A stretch of DNA of 64,000 bases from Rubrolithibacter danxiaensis (GCF_047272945.1 NZ_JBKOPS010000002.1:62001-126000); one strand, 5' to 3'. Positions 18,117 through 26,156 are shown, counted from the first letter of the stretch. Numbers and translations: made by a program. The notes: generated by a model from the sequence alone, not told the origin.

Positions 18117-19816
18117 GTGTATTAGATTGGATTATACTTGCGCTAACCTTACTCACAATTGTTGTCTACGGCATTTACAAAAGCCGGGGCAATAAAAATA
18201 TAGACGGTTATCTATTAGGAAATAAGTCATTACCCTGGTATCACGTGTGCCTTTCGGTAATGGCTACTCAGGCCAGTGCCATTACTTTTTTATCCGCTCC
18301 GGGGCTGGCTTATTCAACTGGCTTAAGCTTTGTGCAGTTTTACTTCGGCCTCCCACTGGCCATGATTGTATTGAGCATCACGTTTGTTCCTATTTTTCAT
18401 AAATTAAAAGTTTATACGGCCTACGAATTTTTAGAAAAGCGGTTTGATTTCAGAACGAGGGCTTTAACCGCTTTCTTATTTTTAATTCAACGGGGCCTTT
18501 CTACCGGAATTACCATTTACGCACCCTCCATTATTCTTTCCATCATTTTAAATGTTGATACTACTTACACAACATTGTTTATGGGTGGAATTGTAATTGT
18601 GTACACAGTTTACGGAGGTACCAAGGCTGTTTCTTATACACAGCTTCTGCAAATGAGCATTATTTTCTCCGGTTTATTCCTGGCGGGAGTAATAGTAGTG
18701 CAGCTTTTACCGGATAATATTGGCTTTGGTAAAGCAATTCACATAGCCGGAAAAATGGGTCGTACCAATGCAATTGATTTTCATTTTGACTGGAATAATC
18801 AATACAATGTTTGGAGCGGGTTAATAGGCGGTTTCTTTTTACAACTATCCTATTTTGGTACAGATCAAAGCCAGGTTGGAAGATACTTAGCCGGTTCGTC
18901 TGTAACACAAAGTCGGCTGGGCTTACTGATGAATGGAATTGTAAAAATTCCCATGCAGTTTCTGATCCTGTTAATCGGTGTGCTCGTATTTGCTTTTTAT
19001 CAGTACAATCAGCCACCTGTTTTCTTTAATAAATACGAACTGAATAAACTGGAAGAAAGCCCGTATAAGAATGAATTAAACAAAATAAAACAAGAATACC
19101 AGACTGTATTTGAAGATAAGAGAGAACATGTAAATAAGCTAAGTGATGCGCTGGATAAAGAAATAGAAGAAGAGATTACGCAACAAAGAATTGAAGTGAA
19201 GGCCGCGGATGAAAAAATGAAATCTCTGCGACAGCAAACAGTAGCCTTAATGGAAAAGAATGACCCACAAGCGGATACCAACGACAATAATTACATTTTC
19301 TTAAGTTTCGTAACCAAATATCTTCCCCGCGGATTGATCGGATTATTGATTGCAATCATTTTCCTTGCCTCAATGGGTTCTACAGCAAGTGCTTTAAATT
19401 CGCTTACCTCTACTACTGTAGTGGATATTTATAAGAGAATGATCCACAAGGAAGGGAGTGAGGGAAATTATCTTTCCGCCTCACGCTGGATTACTATCGG
19501 CTGGGGATTGGTTTGTATCCTTATGGCCTTGTATGCAAGCCAGGTAGGGAATCTGATTGAAGCAGTAAATATTTTAGGTTCTCTTTTTTACGGAACTATC
19601 CTCGGAATCTTTATAGTTGCCTTTTATTTTAAAAAGCTGGGCGGTACAGCAACCTTTATTTCTGCTTTAATTACCGAAGCTCTTGTTTTCCTGTCATGGA
19701 AAGCCGACCTGATGGCGTTTCTCTGGCTAAATGTATTAGGATGTTTTCTGGTAGTGATTTTTGCTTTTCTTATCCAAAATATTTTTATAAAAAAGGCTAC
19801 TCTGTATAAAGAATAG
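18113..19816 (+). CDS. Sodium:solute symporter (SSS) family transporter
   Basis: 567 residues, inner membrane, about 13 helices. SSS marks include NIDGYLLGNKSLPWYHVCLS after helix 1, MATQASAITFLSAPG, GGTKAVSYTQLLQM and the late FLASMGSTASALNSLTS. Residues about 302-391 are a highly charged insertion (NKYELNKLEE to KNDPQADTND) that looks like a soluble coiled coil between two helices, unusual for compact SSS members. Substrate is unknown; the deacetylase upstream suggests a sugar or amino-sugar, as inference. Its ATG overlaps the stop of the 40-residue protein. Confidence 0.88.
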   Translation: MSVLDWIILALTLLTIVVYGIYKSRGNKNIDGYLLGNKSLPWYHVCLSVMATQASAITFLSAPGLAYSTGLSFVQFYFGLPLAMIVLSITFVPIFHKLKVYTAYEFLEKRFDFRTRALTAFLFLIQRGLSTGITIYAPSIILSIILNVDTTYTTLFMGGIVIVYTVYGGTKAVSYTQLLQMSIIFSGLFLAGVIVVQLLPDNIGFGKAIHIAGKMGRTNAIDFHFDWNNQYNVWSGLIGGFFLQLSYFGTDQSQVGRYLAGSSVTQSRLGLLMNGIVKIPMQFLILLIGVLVFAFYQYNQPPVFFNKYELNKLEESPYKNELNKIKQEYQTVFEDKREHVNKLSDALDKEIEEEITQQRIEVKAADEKMKSLRQQTVALMEKNDPQADTNDNNYIFLSFVTKYLPRGLIGLLIAIIFLASMGSTASALNSLTSTTVVDIYKRMIHKEGSEGNYLSASRWITIGWGLVCILMALYASQVGNLIEAVNILGSLFYGTILGIFIVAFYFKKLGGTATFISALITEALVFLSWKADLMAFLWLNVLGCFLVVIFAFLIQNIFIKKATLYKE

Positions 19817-19823
19817 CCTTTTT
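19790..19823. terminator. Terminator overlapping the symporter stop codon
   Basis: Stem aaaaaggcta (19790-19799) and tagccttttt (19814-19823); the stop codon TAG is part of the stem. It lies between convergent genes and has T-rich ends on both strands. Confidence 0.75.
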
Positions 19824-19837
19824 CTGAAAGCAACTGT

Positions 19838-20680
19838 TTATTTCTTTGCTTCTGCCAACGCTTGGGTATTTAAGCGAATATATTCTTCGATATTTGCTTC
19901 TTTGGCCGCTTTTATTCCCGCTTCCGCGGTTACTGCAGCTCCTTGTTTATCGCCGGTTTTTAATTGAATACGTGACTTCCATAATTTTACCCAGGGTGCT
20001 TTGTTATCTTGTTTTTCTGCTTCGTTTACCCATTCCAATGCTTTGTTCAAATCCTTTCCATTTTCAAAATAATACTGAGCAGCCTGGAAATATGGTTTTT
20101 TATCTCCTTTCATCGCTTCGTCAATAGAAGCCATTACTTTACTGTCAATTTCTGTTTTAAGATTAATAGCTACAGAAGTATTTTCCCAGGCCAGACTCAT
20201 TGAGGCAGTGGTTGGATATACCTGCCCGAACTGAATGGTAAAAGTCTCCACTTTATCTTTCAGCTTTTGCGATTTTACTTTAAAACGCAAAACATCTTCA
20301 TTTTGCTTATAGGTGTAAGCTCCCCACTGTTTGGTATCTTTATTTAAAATGATGGTCCATTCATTTTGAGTTGGAATTGTAAACAAAGCATATTCTCCGG
20401 CAGCAACTTTGTTGCCTTCAAGTTCTACGTCTTCAGAGAAAGTAACAATAGTTGAAGAATTTGCGCCTGTTCTCCAAACTTCGTTATAAGGAACCAGGCC
20501 ACCGAAAACTTTTCTACCCTTTACGTTGGGCCTTGAATAGTTCACCTTGATTTTTCCGAGTCCGAAATTCTGTTCAATAGTTTGCGTAGTACTTGCCTGC
20601 GGCATTTTAATTTCCTGCGCAGTTACTACAGAAACTGAAAAAGCAATTAATGCAAGAGCTGTTAAAAATACTTTCTTCAT
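19838..20680 (-). CDS. DUF2911 domain protein, secreted, with TPR-like C-terminus
   Basis: 280 residues. Signal peptide (MKKVFLTALALIAFSVSVVTAQ). Residues about 30-175 are the DUF2911 domain: VNYSRPNVKGRKVFGGLVPY, WRTGANSSTIVTFSEDV, GEYALFTIP, WGAYTYKQNEDVL. The last 80 residues (YFENGKDLNKALEWVNEAEKQ) form TPR-like helices. Function is unknown. The ATG at 20680 is chosen over a TTG at 20701 that overlaps a TAAATTTG -7 box. A shorter DUF2911 paralogue is encoded divergently 82 nt away. Confidence 0.85.
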   Translation of the reverse strand: MKKVFLTALALIAFSVSVVTAQEIKMPQASTTQTIEQNFGLGKIKVNYSRPNVKGRKVFGGLVPYNEVWRTGANSSTIVTFSEDVELEGNKVAAGEYALFTIPTQNEWTIILNKDTKQWGAYTYKQNEDVLRFKVKSQKLKDKVETFTIQFGQVYPTTASMSLAWENTSVAINLKTEIDSKVMASIDEAMKGDKKPYFQAAQYYFENGKDLNKALEWVNEAEKQDNKAPWVKLWKSRIQLKTGDKQGAAVTAEAGIKAAKEANIEEYIRLNTQALAEAKK

Positions 20681-20698
20681 AAAAATTTGAGTTTTTTT

Positions 20699-20706
20699 CA
20701 AATTTA
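20699..20706 (-). promoter_or_regulatory. -7 promoter box (TAAATTTG) for the longer DUF2911 gene
   Basis: Exact TAnnTTTG on the minus strand, 18 nt before the ATG at 20680. A -33 box is not clear. Confidence 0.35.
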
Positions 20707-20762
20707 ACCTTTCGTATCAGAATGTTGTTATTTTTACGGGCTTAACTAAAATAATTACATAT

Positions 20763-21320
20763 ATGAGAAAAATACTTTTAATTGCTCTTTTGTCTTCGTT
20801 CTGCTTTATGTATGCACAGGCTCAGGAAAGCTTTCCTCCTTTAGATAAAAGCCCGGCAGACATTGCGTATTTCCCCGCAAATGCTTCTTTTGAAAAAGAC
20901 CTGTCTAAATCTCCAATTATTAAAGTGGTTTATTCCCGCCCCCATAAAAACGGGAGGGAAATTTTCGGCGTTTTAGAACAATACGGAAAAGTATGGCGTG
21001 CAGGAGCAAATGAATCAACAGAAATTAAATTTTTTAAAGATGTAAAGTTAGGCGATAAAAAGATAGAAGCAGGAACTTACAGCTTATTTGCTATACCTCA
21101 AAAAGACAATTGGACCATCATCATCAATAAGCAAACTGATAAATGGGGCGCTTATACCTACGATGAAGCAAAAGACGTTGCAAGAGTTACGGTGCCCGTA
21201 AAAAAATCAGATAAAGTTATTGAAGATTTTTCTATCGCATTTAAAGATGCACCTAACGGAGCTTCTATGCTTATGGGCTGGGATCAAACAATTGTTGAAG
21301 TGCCATTTACAATCTTGTAA
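20763..21320 (+). CDS. DUF2911 domain protein, secreted
   Basis: 185 residues. Signal peptide ends near MYAQAQ. The DUF2911 motifs match the divergent neighbour: VVYSRPHKNGREIFGVLEQY, WRAGANESTEIKFFKDV, GTYSLFAIP, WTIIINKQTDKWGAYTY. It lacks the TPR-like tail. The pair probably arose by duplication and inversion. Biochemical function is unknown. A 13-bp hairpin terminator follows, part of a 47-bp sequence that recurs at 23.6 kb. Confidence 0.85.
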   Translation: MRKILLIALLSSFCFMYAQAQESFPPLDKSPADIAYFPANASFEKDLSKSPIIKVVYSRPHKNGREIFGVLEQYGKVWRAGANESTEIKFFKDVKLGDKKIEAGTYSLFAIPQKDNWTIIINKQTDKWGAYTYDEAKDVARVTVPVKKSDKVIEDFSIAFKDAPNGASMLMGWDQTIVEVPFTIL

Positions 21321-21328
21321 GAAAAAAT

Positions 21329-21375
21329 AACAAAGCCTGACACTTCACAGTGTCAGGCTTTAGCCTAAACCTTAT
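21329..21375 (+). repeat. 47-bp direct repeat, left copy (contains terminator hairpin)
   Basis: Begins AACAAAGCCTGACACTTCAC and differs from the copy at 23611-23657 at 3 of 47 positions. It contains a perfect 13-bp hairpin at 21332-21361 (aaagcctgacact / agtgtcaggcttt, loop tcac). The two copies bracket the tandem family of secreted proteins. Confidence 0.85.
21332..21361 (+). terminator. Hairpin terminator after the shorter DUF2911 gene
   Basis: Perfect 13-bp stem with a 4-nt loop, 11 nt after the stop codon. The T-run is short (TTT), so termination may be incomplete. Confidence 0.6.
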
Positions 21376-21415
21376 AAAATTCGGAAAATTGATTATCAGA
21401 ATCAGGCATAATTGT

Positions 21416-21870
21416 ATTAAAACCTATCTAAAGCCATTTTTTATAGTCCTTCTAGTTACAAACAGTTTTTCTTCTTTCGGCCAAACAGTAATTAATTTAG
21501 ACAGTATCCGAGCAGTTAATAACTTTCCAAATTTTGCAGATCAATTTATTATTTCTGTTATAAGGCTAATTGCTACCCCTGAAAAATTTGATGGAAAGAC
21601 ATTGCAACTGAAGGGCTTTCTACTTCTGGACAGAGATGCTCCTGTTATTTACTTCCATAAAGAAGACTATGAGAATTCGTTGATTGAAAACTCAATTTTG
21701 CTCGATTTATCGAGTGAATTTCTAAAAACAAAGAACCTGAAAAATTACGATAAAAATATGTTGTAATAGAGGGAACTTTTGAAATGGAGAAAAGGGGAAG
21801 ATTTCAAATGTGGGGTGGGACAATTTCTAATATCACCCGATTTGATGAATGGATAAAAAGAAGGAAATAG
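21416..21870 (+). pseudogene. Decayed first copy of the tandem secreted-protein family
   Basis: Very similar at DNA level to the genes at 22617 and 23132, but broken twice. The position of the ATG is ATT (21416-21418). A run of six A is reduced to five at 21752-21756, which shifts the frame and creates a stop at 21764-21766. The lost part continues in another frame as IEGTFEMEKRGRFQMWGG to a TAG at 21870. A truncated product from an upstream TTG or GTG is possible but unlikely to be useful. A base-calling error in the A-run could explain the frameshift but not the missing ATG. Confidence 0.8.
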
Positions 21871-21883
21871 AAGTGCTTCATTC

Positions 21884-21906
21884 TTGCGGCATATACCATG
21901 CCGCAA
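21884..21906 (+). terminator. Hairpin after the decayed copy
   Basis: Nine-bp perfect stem (ttgcggcat 21884-21892, atgccgcaa 21898-21906) with loop atacc. No good T-run follows, so it may be only a weak terminator. Confidence 0.4.
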
Positions 21907-21934
21907 TATTTATTCCATGTTGTTAAATGGAAAT

Positions 21935-22513
21935 ATGAAACTCATTTGTCTCTTATTTTTCTTTCTTTTTTTTAATCAGATCGGGCTTTGTCAAAAAGCA
22001 CATTCAGCTCATATTCAATATATAGAATTATCAGATACTTCATTAATTAATGAAATAAAGAAAGTTATTGCCAAAGAAGTAAACAGTAATGACCCTGAGT
22101 TTTTTTTTAAAAGAGATTTCGGTTATGTTGAAGTAAGAATATCTGAATTTTCTCAGGGAGATACAATCATGAAAGTTGAAATTTCTCCGGCACTTTCCGG
22201 TATACAGAAAGGCCAGCCGGATTTTTATTATCCCAATTATTATAGCTATATAGATGGAAAACTAATTTTAATATACAGTAGATTAGTCCGGCAGCTATTT
22301 AAAATTGAATTGACTAATAGCACCAAAAATAAAATAAGGAAAAAGGTGCTAAAAGTTTTACCTAAACCGGAGAAAAAAACATTGTATGATATAAATGGTA
22401 AGGTAATTTCGAAAAACACACCTATCAGAATAGATTATTTTAAATTCTATAGTGAGGGAAGCCTTTATTTTATAAAAACAGAAAAAGGGGTAGTTGTTCG
22501 AAAAGGAAACTAA
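21935..22513 (+). CDS. Secreted protein of unknown function inside the tandem family
   Basis: 192 residues from the ATG at 21935, chosen because it begins a clean signal peptide (MKLICLLFFFLFFNQIGLCQ). The mature protein is Lys/Ile/Tyr rich and has beta-strand patterns (FGYVEVRISEFSQGDTIMKV, YSYIDGKLILIYSRLV). It is not similar to the flanking paralogues and I do not recognise it. AT content is higher than in neighbouring core genes. It may have arrived with the duplicated block. Confidence 0.65.
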   Translation: MKLICLLFFFLFFNQIGLCQKAHSAHIQYIELSDTSLINEIKKVIAKEVNSNDPEFFFKRDFGYVEVRISEFSQGDTIMKVEISPALSGIQKGQPDFYYPNYYSYIDGKLILIYSRLVRQLFKIELTNSTKNKIRKKVLKVLPKPEKKTLYDINGKVISKNTPIRIDYFKFYSEGSLYFIKTEKGVVVRKGN

Positions 22514-22616
22514 ATTATAAATGCACTAAACATATTCCTTCTGCTGAAAGTAATTCTCAATTTCTGATTGTAATATTAAATCCTGTAATAACTACAATAC
22601 TATTCTTATAGTAAAT

Positions 22617-23072
22617 ATGAAAACCTATCTGAAGTCAATTTTTATAGTTCTGCTAGTTACAAATGGTTTTTCTTCTTTCGGCCAAACAGTAATTAATTTA
22701 GACAGTATCCGAGCAGCTAATACCTTTCCAAAGTTTGCAGATCAATTTAAGATTTCTGTTATACGATTAATTGCTACTCCTGAAAAATTCGATGGAAAGA
22801 CAATGCAAGTAGTCGGTTTTCTCAGCATGGATAGGGAAGCGCCTGTTATTTTTCTTCACAAGGAAGATTATGAAAATTACCTTATTGAAAATTCAATTTT
22901 AATTGATTTATCAAGTGATTTTATAAAAACAAAGAACCTGAAGAATTACGATAAAAAATACATAATTATAGAAGGAACTTTTGAGATGGATAAAAGGGGA
23001 AGGTTTCAAATGTGGGGCGGAACAATTTCTAATATCACCCGGATTGATCCATGGATAAAAAGAAGGAAATAG
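22617..23072 (+). CDS. Secreted OB-fold-like protein, tandem copy 2
   Basis: 151 residues with a signal peptide (MKTYLKSIFIVLLVTNGFSS, cleavage near FGQ). The mature part starts TVINLDSIRAANTFPKFADQ and contains LIATPEKFDGKTMQVVGFL, LHKEDYEN and a closing YIIIEGTFEMDKRGRFQM-x-GGTISNITRI. The strand order and the final G-x-I-x-I-x-RI pattern recall OB-fold domains of nucleic-acid-binding-like type (inference). It is about 90% identical in places to copy 3, 60 nt downstream. Function unknown. Confidence 0.75.
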   Translation: MKTYLKSIFIVLLVTNGFSSFGQTVINLDSIRAANTFPKFADQFKISVIRLIATPEKFDGKTMQVVGFLSMDREAPVIFLHKEDYENYLIENSILIDLSSDFIKTKNLKNYDKKYIIIEGTFEMDKRGRFQMWGGTISNITRIDPWIKRRK

Positions 23073-23131
23073 ATAAGGTTTCAAAAATAATCAAAGTTAT
23101 TATAACTGTAATAATACTCTTAAAATTAGAT

Positions 23132-23584
23132 ATGAAAAAATATCTGAAGGTAGTTTTTATAATCCTCTTGATTACAAAAGGTGCAGCTTCTTTCGGCCAA
23201 ACAGTAATTAATTTAGATAGTATTAGGGCAGCTAATACCTTTCCAAAGTTTGCAGATCAATTTGGAATTTCTTTGATAAGGCTAATTGCTACCCCTGAGA
23301 AATTTGATGGAAAGACAATGCAAGTAATCGGTTTTCTAAATCTTGACAGAGAAGCACCCGTCATTTTCCTTCATAAAGAAGATTATGAAAATTACATAAA
23401 TGGAAATTCTATTTTAATTGACTTATCAGGTGACTTTACCAAAACAAAGAATCTAAGTAATTACGATAAAAAATACGTAATTATAGAAGGAACGTTTGAG
23501 ATGGATAAAAGAGGAAGATTTCAAATGTACGGCGGTACAATTTCTAATATCACCAGGATTGATGAGTGGATAAGAAGAAAATAA
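23132..23584 (+). CDS. Secreted OB-fold-like protein, tandem copy 3
   Basis: 150 residues from the ATG at 23132, which begins a signal peptide (MKKYLKVVFIILLITKGAAS). The mature sequence repeats the family pattern: TVINLDSIRAANTFPKFADQ, LIATPEKFDGKTMQVIGFL, EAPVIFLHKEDYENY, YVIIEGTFEMDKRGRFQM. An upstream extension from 23051 would overlap copy 2 and is rejected. It lies 59 nt after copy 2 and is followed by the right 47-bp repeat. Confidence 0.75.
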   Translation: MKKYLKVVFIILLITKGAASFGQTVINLDSIRAANTFPKFADQFGISLIRLIATPEKFDGKTMQVIGFLNLDREAPVIFLHKEDYENYINGNSILIDLSGDFTKTKNLSNYDKKYVIIEGTFEMDKRGRFQMYGGTISNITRIDEWIRRK

Positions 23585-23610
23585 GATCGAAGCTTTTAAT
23601 ACATAATAAG

Positions 23611-23657
23611 AACAAAGCCTGACACTTCACAGCGTCAGGCTTCAACCTAAACCTTAT
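23611..23657 (+). repeat. 47-bp direct repeat, right copy (contains terminator hairpin)
   Basis: 44 of 47 positions match 21329-21375. The hairpin at 23615-23642 (aagcctgacact / agcgtcaggctt) keeps most pairing with one A-C mismatch. It follows tandem copy 3 and marks the end of the 2.3-kb block. Confidence 0.85.
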
Positions 23658-23732
23658 CACAATTAAACCAATTGGTATTGGCTTAAAAATTAAACCTCAT
23701 TAAAATTTAAAAGTTTTATATTTTCTTACTAT

Positions 23733-24230
23733 TTATTCTTTTTCGTGCTTTAATTTTTTCCTTAAATAATTATCCAGAAAATAAAGGCCGATTATAATAT
23801 CTGAAAATAGAAAAGCGTTTTTTAACCATCCTTTTGCAGTGTCTGAAACCTGTAATTCCGGCAGTTTGTAACCTGCTTGTTCAGGAAGATTTGAACTCCA
23901 GTCCACTTGTGTAAATAGCATTACCAACAGGGCAAGAATAGTGAACAGGAAGAAATAAGTGATCCCCAAAATTATTCTTTTGTCAATAATGGACTGGATA
24001 GATCCCGGAACCGGCTCTGTTTTTATTTTATCCATTACGTTTCGTGTAAAGCTCATGGAAGGTTCATCAAGCTCAACTCCTTTCAATGAATCATTTATAT
24101 CTTTCAGTTCCTGGTAAACTGTTTTATAATCAGGATCTGTTTGAATAAGGCTTTGTATCTCCTCCCGCTCTTTGGGAGAACAGTTATTGTCAAGGTAATC
24201 CCAGATACGTTGTTCAATTAATATATTCAT
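23733..24230 (-). CDS. Putative anti-sigma factor (membrane protein)
   Basis: 165 residues. The N-terminal cytoplasmic half (IEQRIWDYLDNNCSPKEREE-type region, residues 1-70) resembles anti-sigma N-domains but lacks the full zinc HxxxCxxC motif. Two hydrophobic segments follow, at about residues 88-110 (LGITYFFLFTILALLVMLF) and 135-155. Its ATG overlaps the stop of the ECF sigma gene by 4 nt, the usual arrangement for a cognate regulator that holds the sigma factor at the membrane. Confidence 0.75.
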   Translation of the reverse strand: MNILIEQRIWDYLDNNCSPKEREEIQSLIQTDPDYKTVYQELKDINDSLKGVELDEPSMSFTRNVMDKIKTEPVPGSIQSIIDKRIILGITYFFLFTILALLVMLFTQVDWSSNLPEQAGYKLPELQVSDTAKGWLKNAFLFSDIIIGLYFLDNYLRKKLKHEKE

Positions 24231-24808
24231 AATAACTCCTTCACTTCGTGTTTCAATAAATGCTCCAATTTTTCTTTTAGCCGGTGCCGTGCCCGGTGAA
24301 GTTTTACTTTTACTGTATTTGCCTCCATATTCATGGCACGGCTAATTTCTTCAATGCTCTGCTCAGACTGATAAAAAAGCGTAATAATTGCTGCATCATC
24401 CGGCAAAAGCATGGTAATTGCTTTATTAATATAAGCAGACCTTGATTTTAATTCTGCAGTATTTGCATTAAAATCAGATTCATGGTTTTCTAACTGGAAA
24501 TACGTTTCATCATCCTCAATAGAAGACGTTTCGAGCTTCTTTTTTCTCAAAAAAGTCATTGAGGTTGTATAAACAATACTGTACATCCAGGTGCTGAACC
24601 TGGATGTACGCTGAAAAGTATGTAAAGAACGATATGCCTTTATAAAGCTGTCCTGTGCAATCTCTTCGGCATCCTCCCTGCTTTTTGAAAAACGTAAAGC
24701 CAGTGTAAATACAAATCGTTGGTGGCGTTTTACAAGTTCGGCATAAGCCGATTGATTGCCGCGGAGGATTTCGTCAATTAATTCTATATCCGTACTCTTG
24801 GTCTGCAT
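24227..24808 (-). CDS. ECF RNA polymerase sigma factor
   Basis: 193 residues, sigma-70 family. Region 2 is clear: AYAELVKRHQRFVFTLALRF, AEEIAQDSFIKAYRSLHTFQ, RFSTWMYSIVYTTSMTFLRK. Region 4 follows (TLFYQSEQSIEEISRAMNME, NTVKVKLHRARHRLKEKL). It would direct polymerase to a small stress or envelope regulon. It is co-transcribed with the downstream anti-sigma candidate (ATGA overlap) and is divergent from a DUF6249 membrane protein, a common companion that may be a target. Confidence 0.93.
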   Translation of the reverse strand: MQTKSTDIELIDEILRGNQSAYAELVKRHQRFVFTLALRFSKSREDAEEIAQDSFIKAYRSLHTFQRTSRFSTWMYSIVYTTSMTFLRKKKLETSSIEDDETYFQLENHESDFNANTAELKSRSAYINKAITMLLPDDAAIITLFYQSEQSIEEISRAMNMEANTVKVKLHRARHRLKEKLEHLLKHEVKELL

Positions 24809-24974
24809 TCAGTATTAATATGACGCCTTCTTTTTTGCTGAGGTTACAGCTGCAGTTAAAAATACAAAAAAATTAAATGAGGGGTGTAACCTCTTTAAAT
24901 GCGGTGTTGTCATAGTTTACAGATCGGCTGATCAAAAAATTAATTTATATATTAAACACACAAAAGATTTCAAT

Positions 24975-25331
24975 ATGAACGGTATAGAAATGTTAACTCC
25001 AATTTTAGTCCCACTGGGCTTATTTGCAATGATTTTTGGCATTTATTATTTACATAATAAAGAGAACATGGCCCTGATTCAAAACGGTATTAATCCGAAA
25101 GCCAATAAAGCGCTTCCGCAGCCTTACCAAAATCTAAAATGGGGCTTGCTATTGATGGGAGCGGGTTTGGGCTTATTCCTGGCTTATATATTAGACCATA
25201 CTGTACTTAATTTTCCACAGCAGTTTGGAGACGATAGCGAAGCGGCAATATATTTCTCTTTAATAGGTATTTTTGGCGGTTTGGGTTTATTTATATCCTA
25301 CCTGATAGAAAAAAAAGAAATTAATAAATAA
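24975..25331 (+). CDS. DUF6249 membrane protein
   Basis: 118 residues with three membrane segments: ILVPLGLFAMIFGIYYL, GLLLMGAGLGLFLAYIL and YFSLIGIFGGLGLFISYLI. Between the first two is the family mark HNKENMALIQNGINP. Such proteins are frequent beside ECF sigma genes in Bacteroidota, as here (divergent, 166-nt gap). Function unknown. A terminator hairpin follows. Confidence 0.75.
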   Translation: MNGIEMLTPILVPLGLFAMIFGIYYLHNKENMALIQNGINPKANKALPQPYQNLKWGLLLMGAGLGLFLAYILDHTVLNFPQQFGDDSEAAIYFSLIGIFGGLGLFISYLIEKKEINK

Positions 25332-25360
25332 TAAATACTTAAAAATTCTGTTTAATAGAG

Positions 25361-25386
25361 AGTCTTCTGAAAAGGAGGCTTTTTTT
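25361..25386 (+). terminator. Terminator after the DUF6249 gene
   Basis: Seven-bp stem with two G-U pairs (agtcttc 25361-25367, ggaggct 25374-25380) and a seven-T run. Confidence 0.7.
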
Positions 25387-25551
25387 ATGCAAGTGTGTAT
25401 AAAAAACAGGACAAAAGAAGTGTTAAAATCTGTTAAAATTTAAAAAACAGTTGATGACACGACTTTTTTATCCTAAAATTGCAACCATTAATATTAAAAT
25501 TGAGTATAAGGCGTTTATAGTCTTGGTTGTTTAACTATTAAACGAAATAGA

Positions 25552-26097
25552 ATGGGGAAAAAAATAATAGTAGCATTTATGCTAGTATGGACAGTTGTGT
25601 CGTCCCAGGCGCAAACAACGAAAAAAGTAGAAATTGAAGATCCTGATAATTTAGCTCACGATTATTTTTCGCAGATTATGGGTGTTGCTATGTCAGCAAC
25701 ATCTAATCTAAAACTGTACCAGTTTGTTTACGATTGGATCGGGACTCCTTATCGTTTAGGTGGAGATACTAAAAAAGGTATTGATTGTTCAGGTTTTGCG
25801 TACCAACTGTATGATAAAGTTTTCAATACTGTTATAGGAAACAATTCACGTAACATTTTCAGCATGGTGAATCCTGTTGATAAGGATGAGCTGAAAGAAG
25901 GTGATCTTGTATTTTTTAAAATAAAAAGCCGTTCTATTTCTCATATGGGCGTTTATATCGGCGATAATAAATTTGCTCACGCGTCCAGCAGCCGGGGAGT
26001 TATGATAAGCAATCTGGATGAGCCTTACTGGAAAAGATACTATTATAAAGGAGGCAGACTTATAGAATCGTTGAGAGAAAAGCTGAACGAAGACTAA
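25552..26097 (+). CDS. NlpC/P60-family (C40) cell-wall endopeptidase
   Basis: 181 residues with a signal peptide (ending near SSQAQ). The catalytic domain occupies residues about 60-170: WIGTPYRLGGDTKKGIDCSG contains the nucleophilic Cys, SRSISHMGVYIGDNKFAHAS the catalytic His region. It likely cleaves the gamma-D-glutamyl-diaminopimelate bond in peptidoglycan in the periplasm. It is monocistronic, with a strong bidirectional terminator after it. Some members are substrates or helpers of stress responses, but nothing here shows that. Confidence 0.9.
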   Translation: MGKKIIVAFMLVWTVVSSQAQTTKKVEIEDPDNLAHDYFSQIMGVAMSATSNLKLYQFVYDWIGTPYRLGGDTKKGIDCSGFAYQLYDKVFNTVIGNNSRNIFSMVNPVDKDELKEGDLVFFKIKSRSISHMGVYIGDNKFAHASSSRGVMISNLDEPYWKRYYYKGGRLIESLREKLNED

Positions 26098-26117
26098 AAT
26101 CACCTCACTAATATTTT

Positions 26118-26156
26118 AAAAGCCGTTTTTCCAAAAGGAAACGGCTTTTCTTTTTT
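26118..26156. terminator. Bidirectional terminator after the C40 peptidase
   Basis: Stem aaaagccgttt (26118-26128) with aaacggctttt (26139-26149), then a T-rich run to 26156. It separates convergent genes. Confidence 0.85.

Noticed and set aside
23051..23131. Upstream extension of tandem copy 3
   Set aside because: Overlaps the end of copy 2 in another frame; the ATG at 23132 starts the same signal peptide as in copy 2.
21329..23657. Composite transposon or CRISPR-like repeat array
   Set aside because: Only two 47-bp copies, no transposase, no regular spacers; the remaining similarity is between coding copies.
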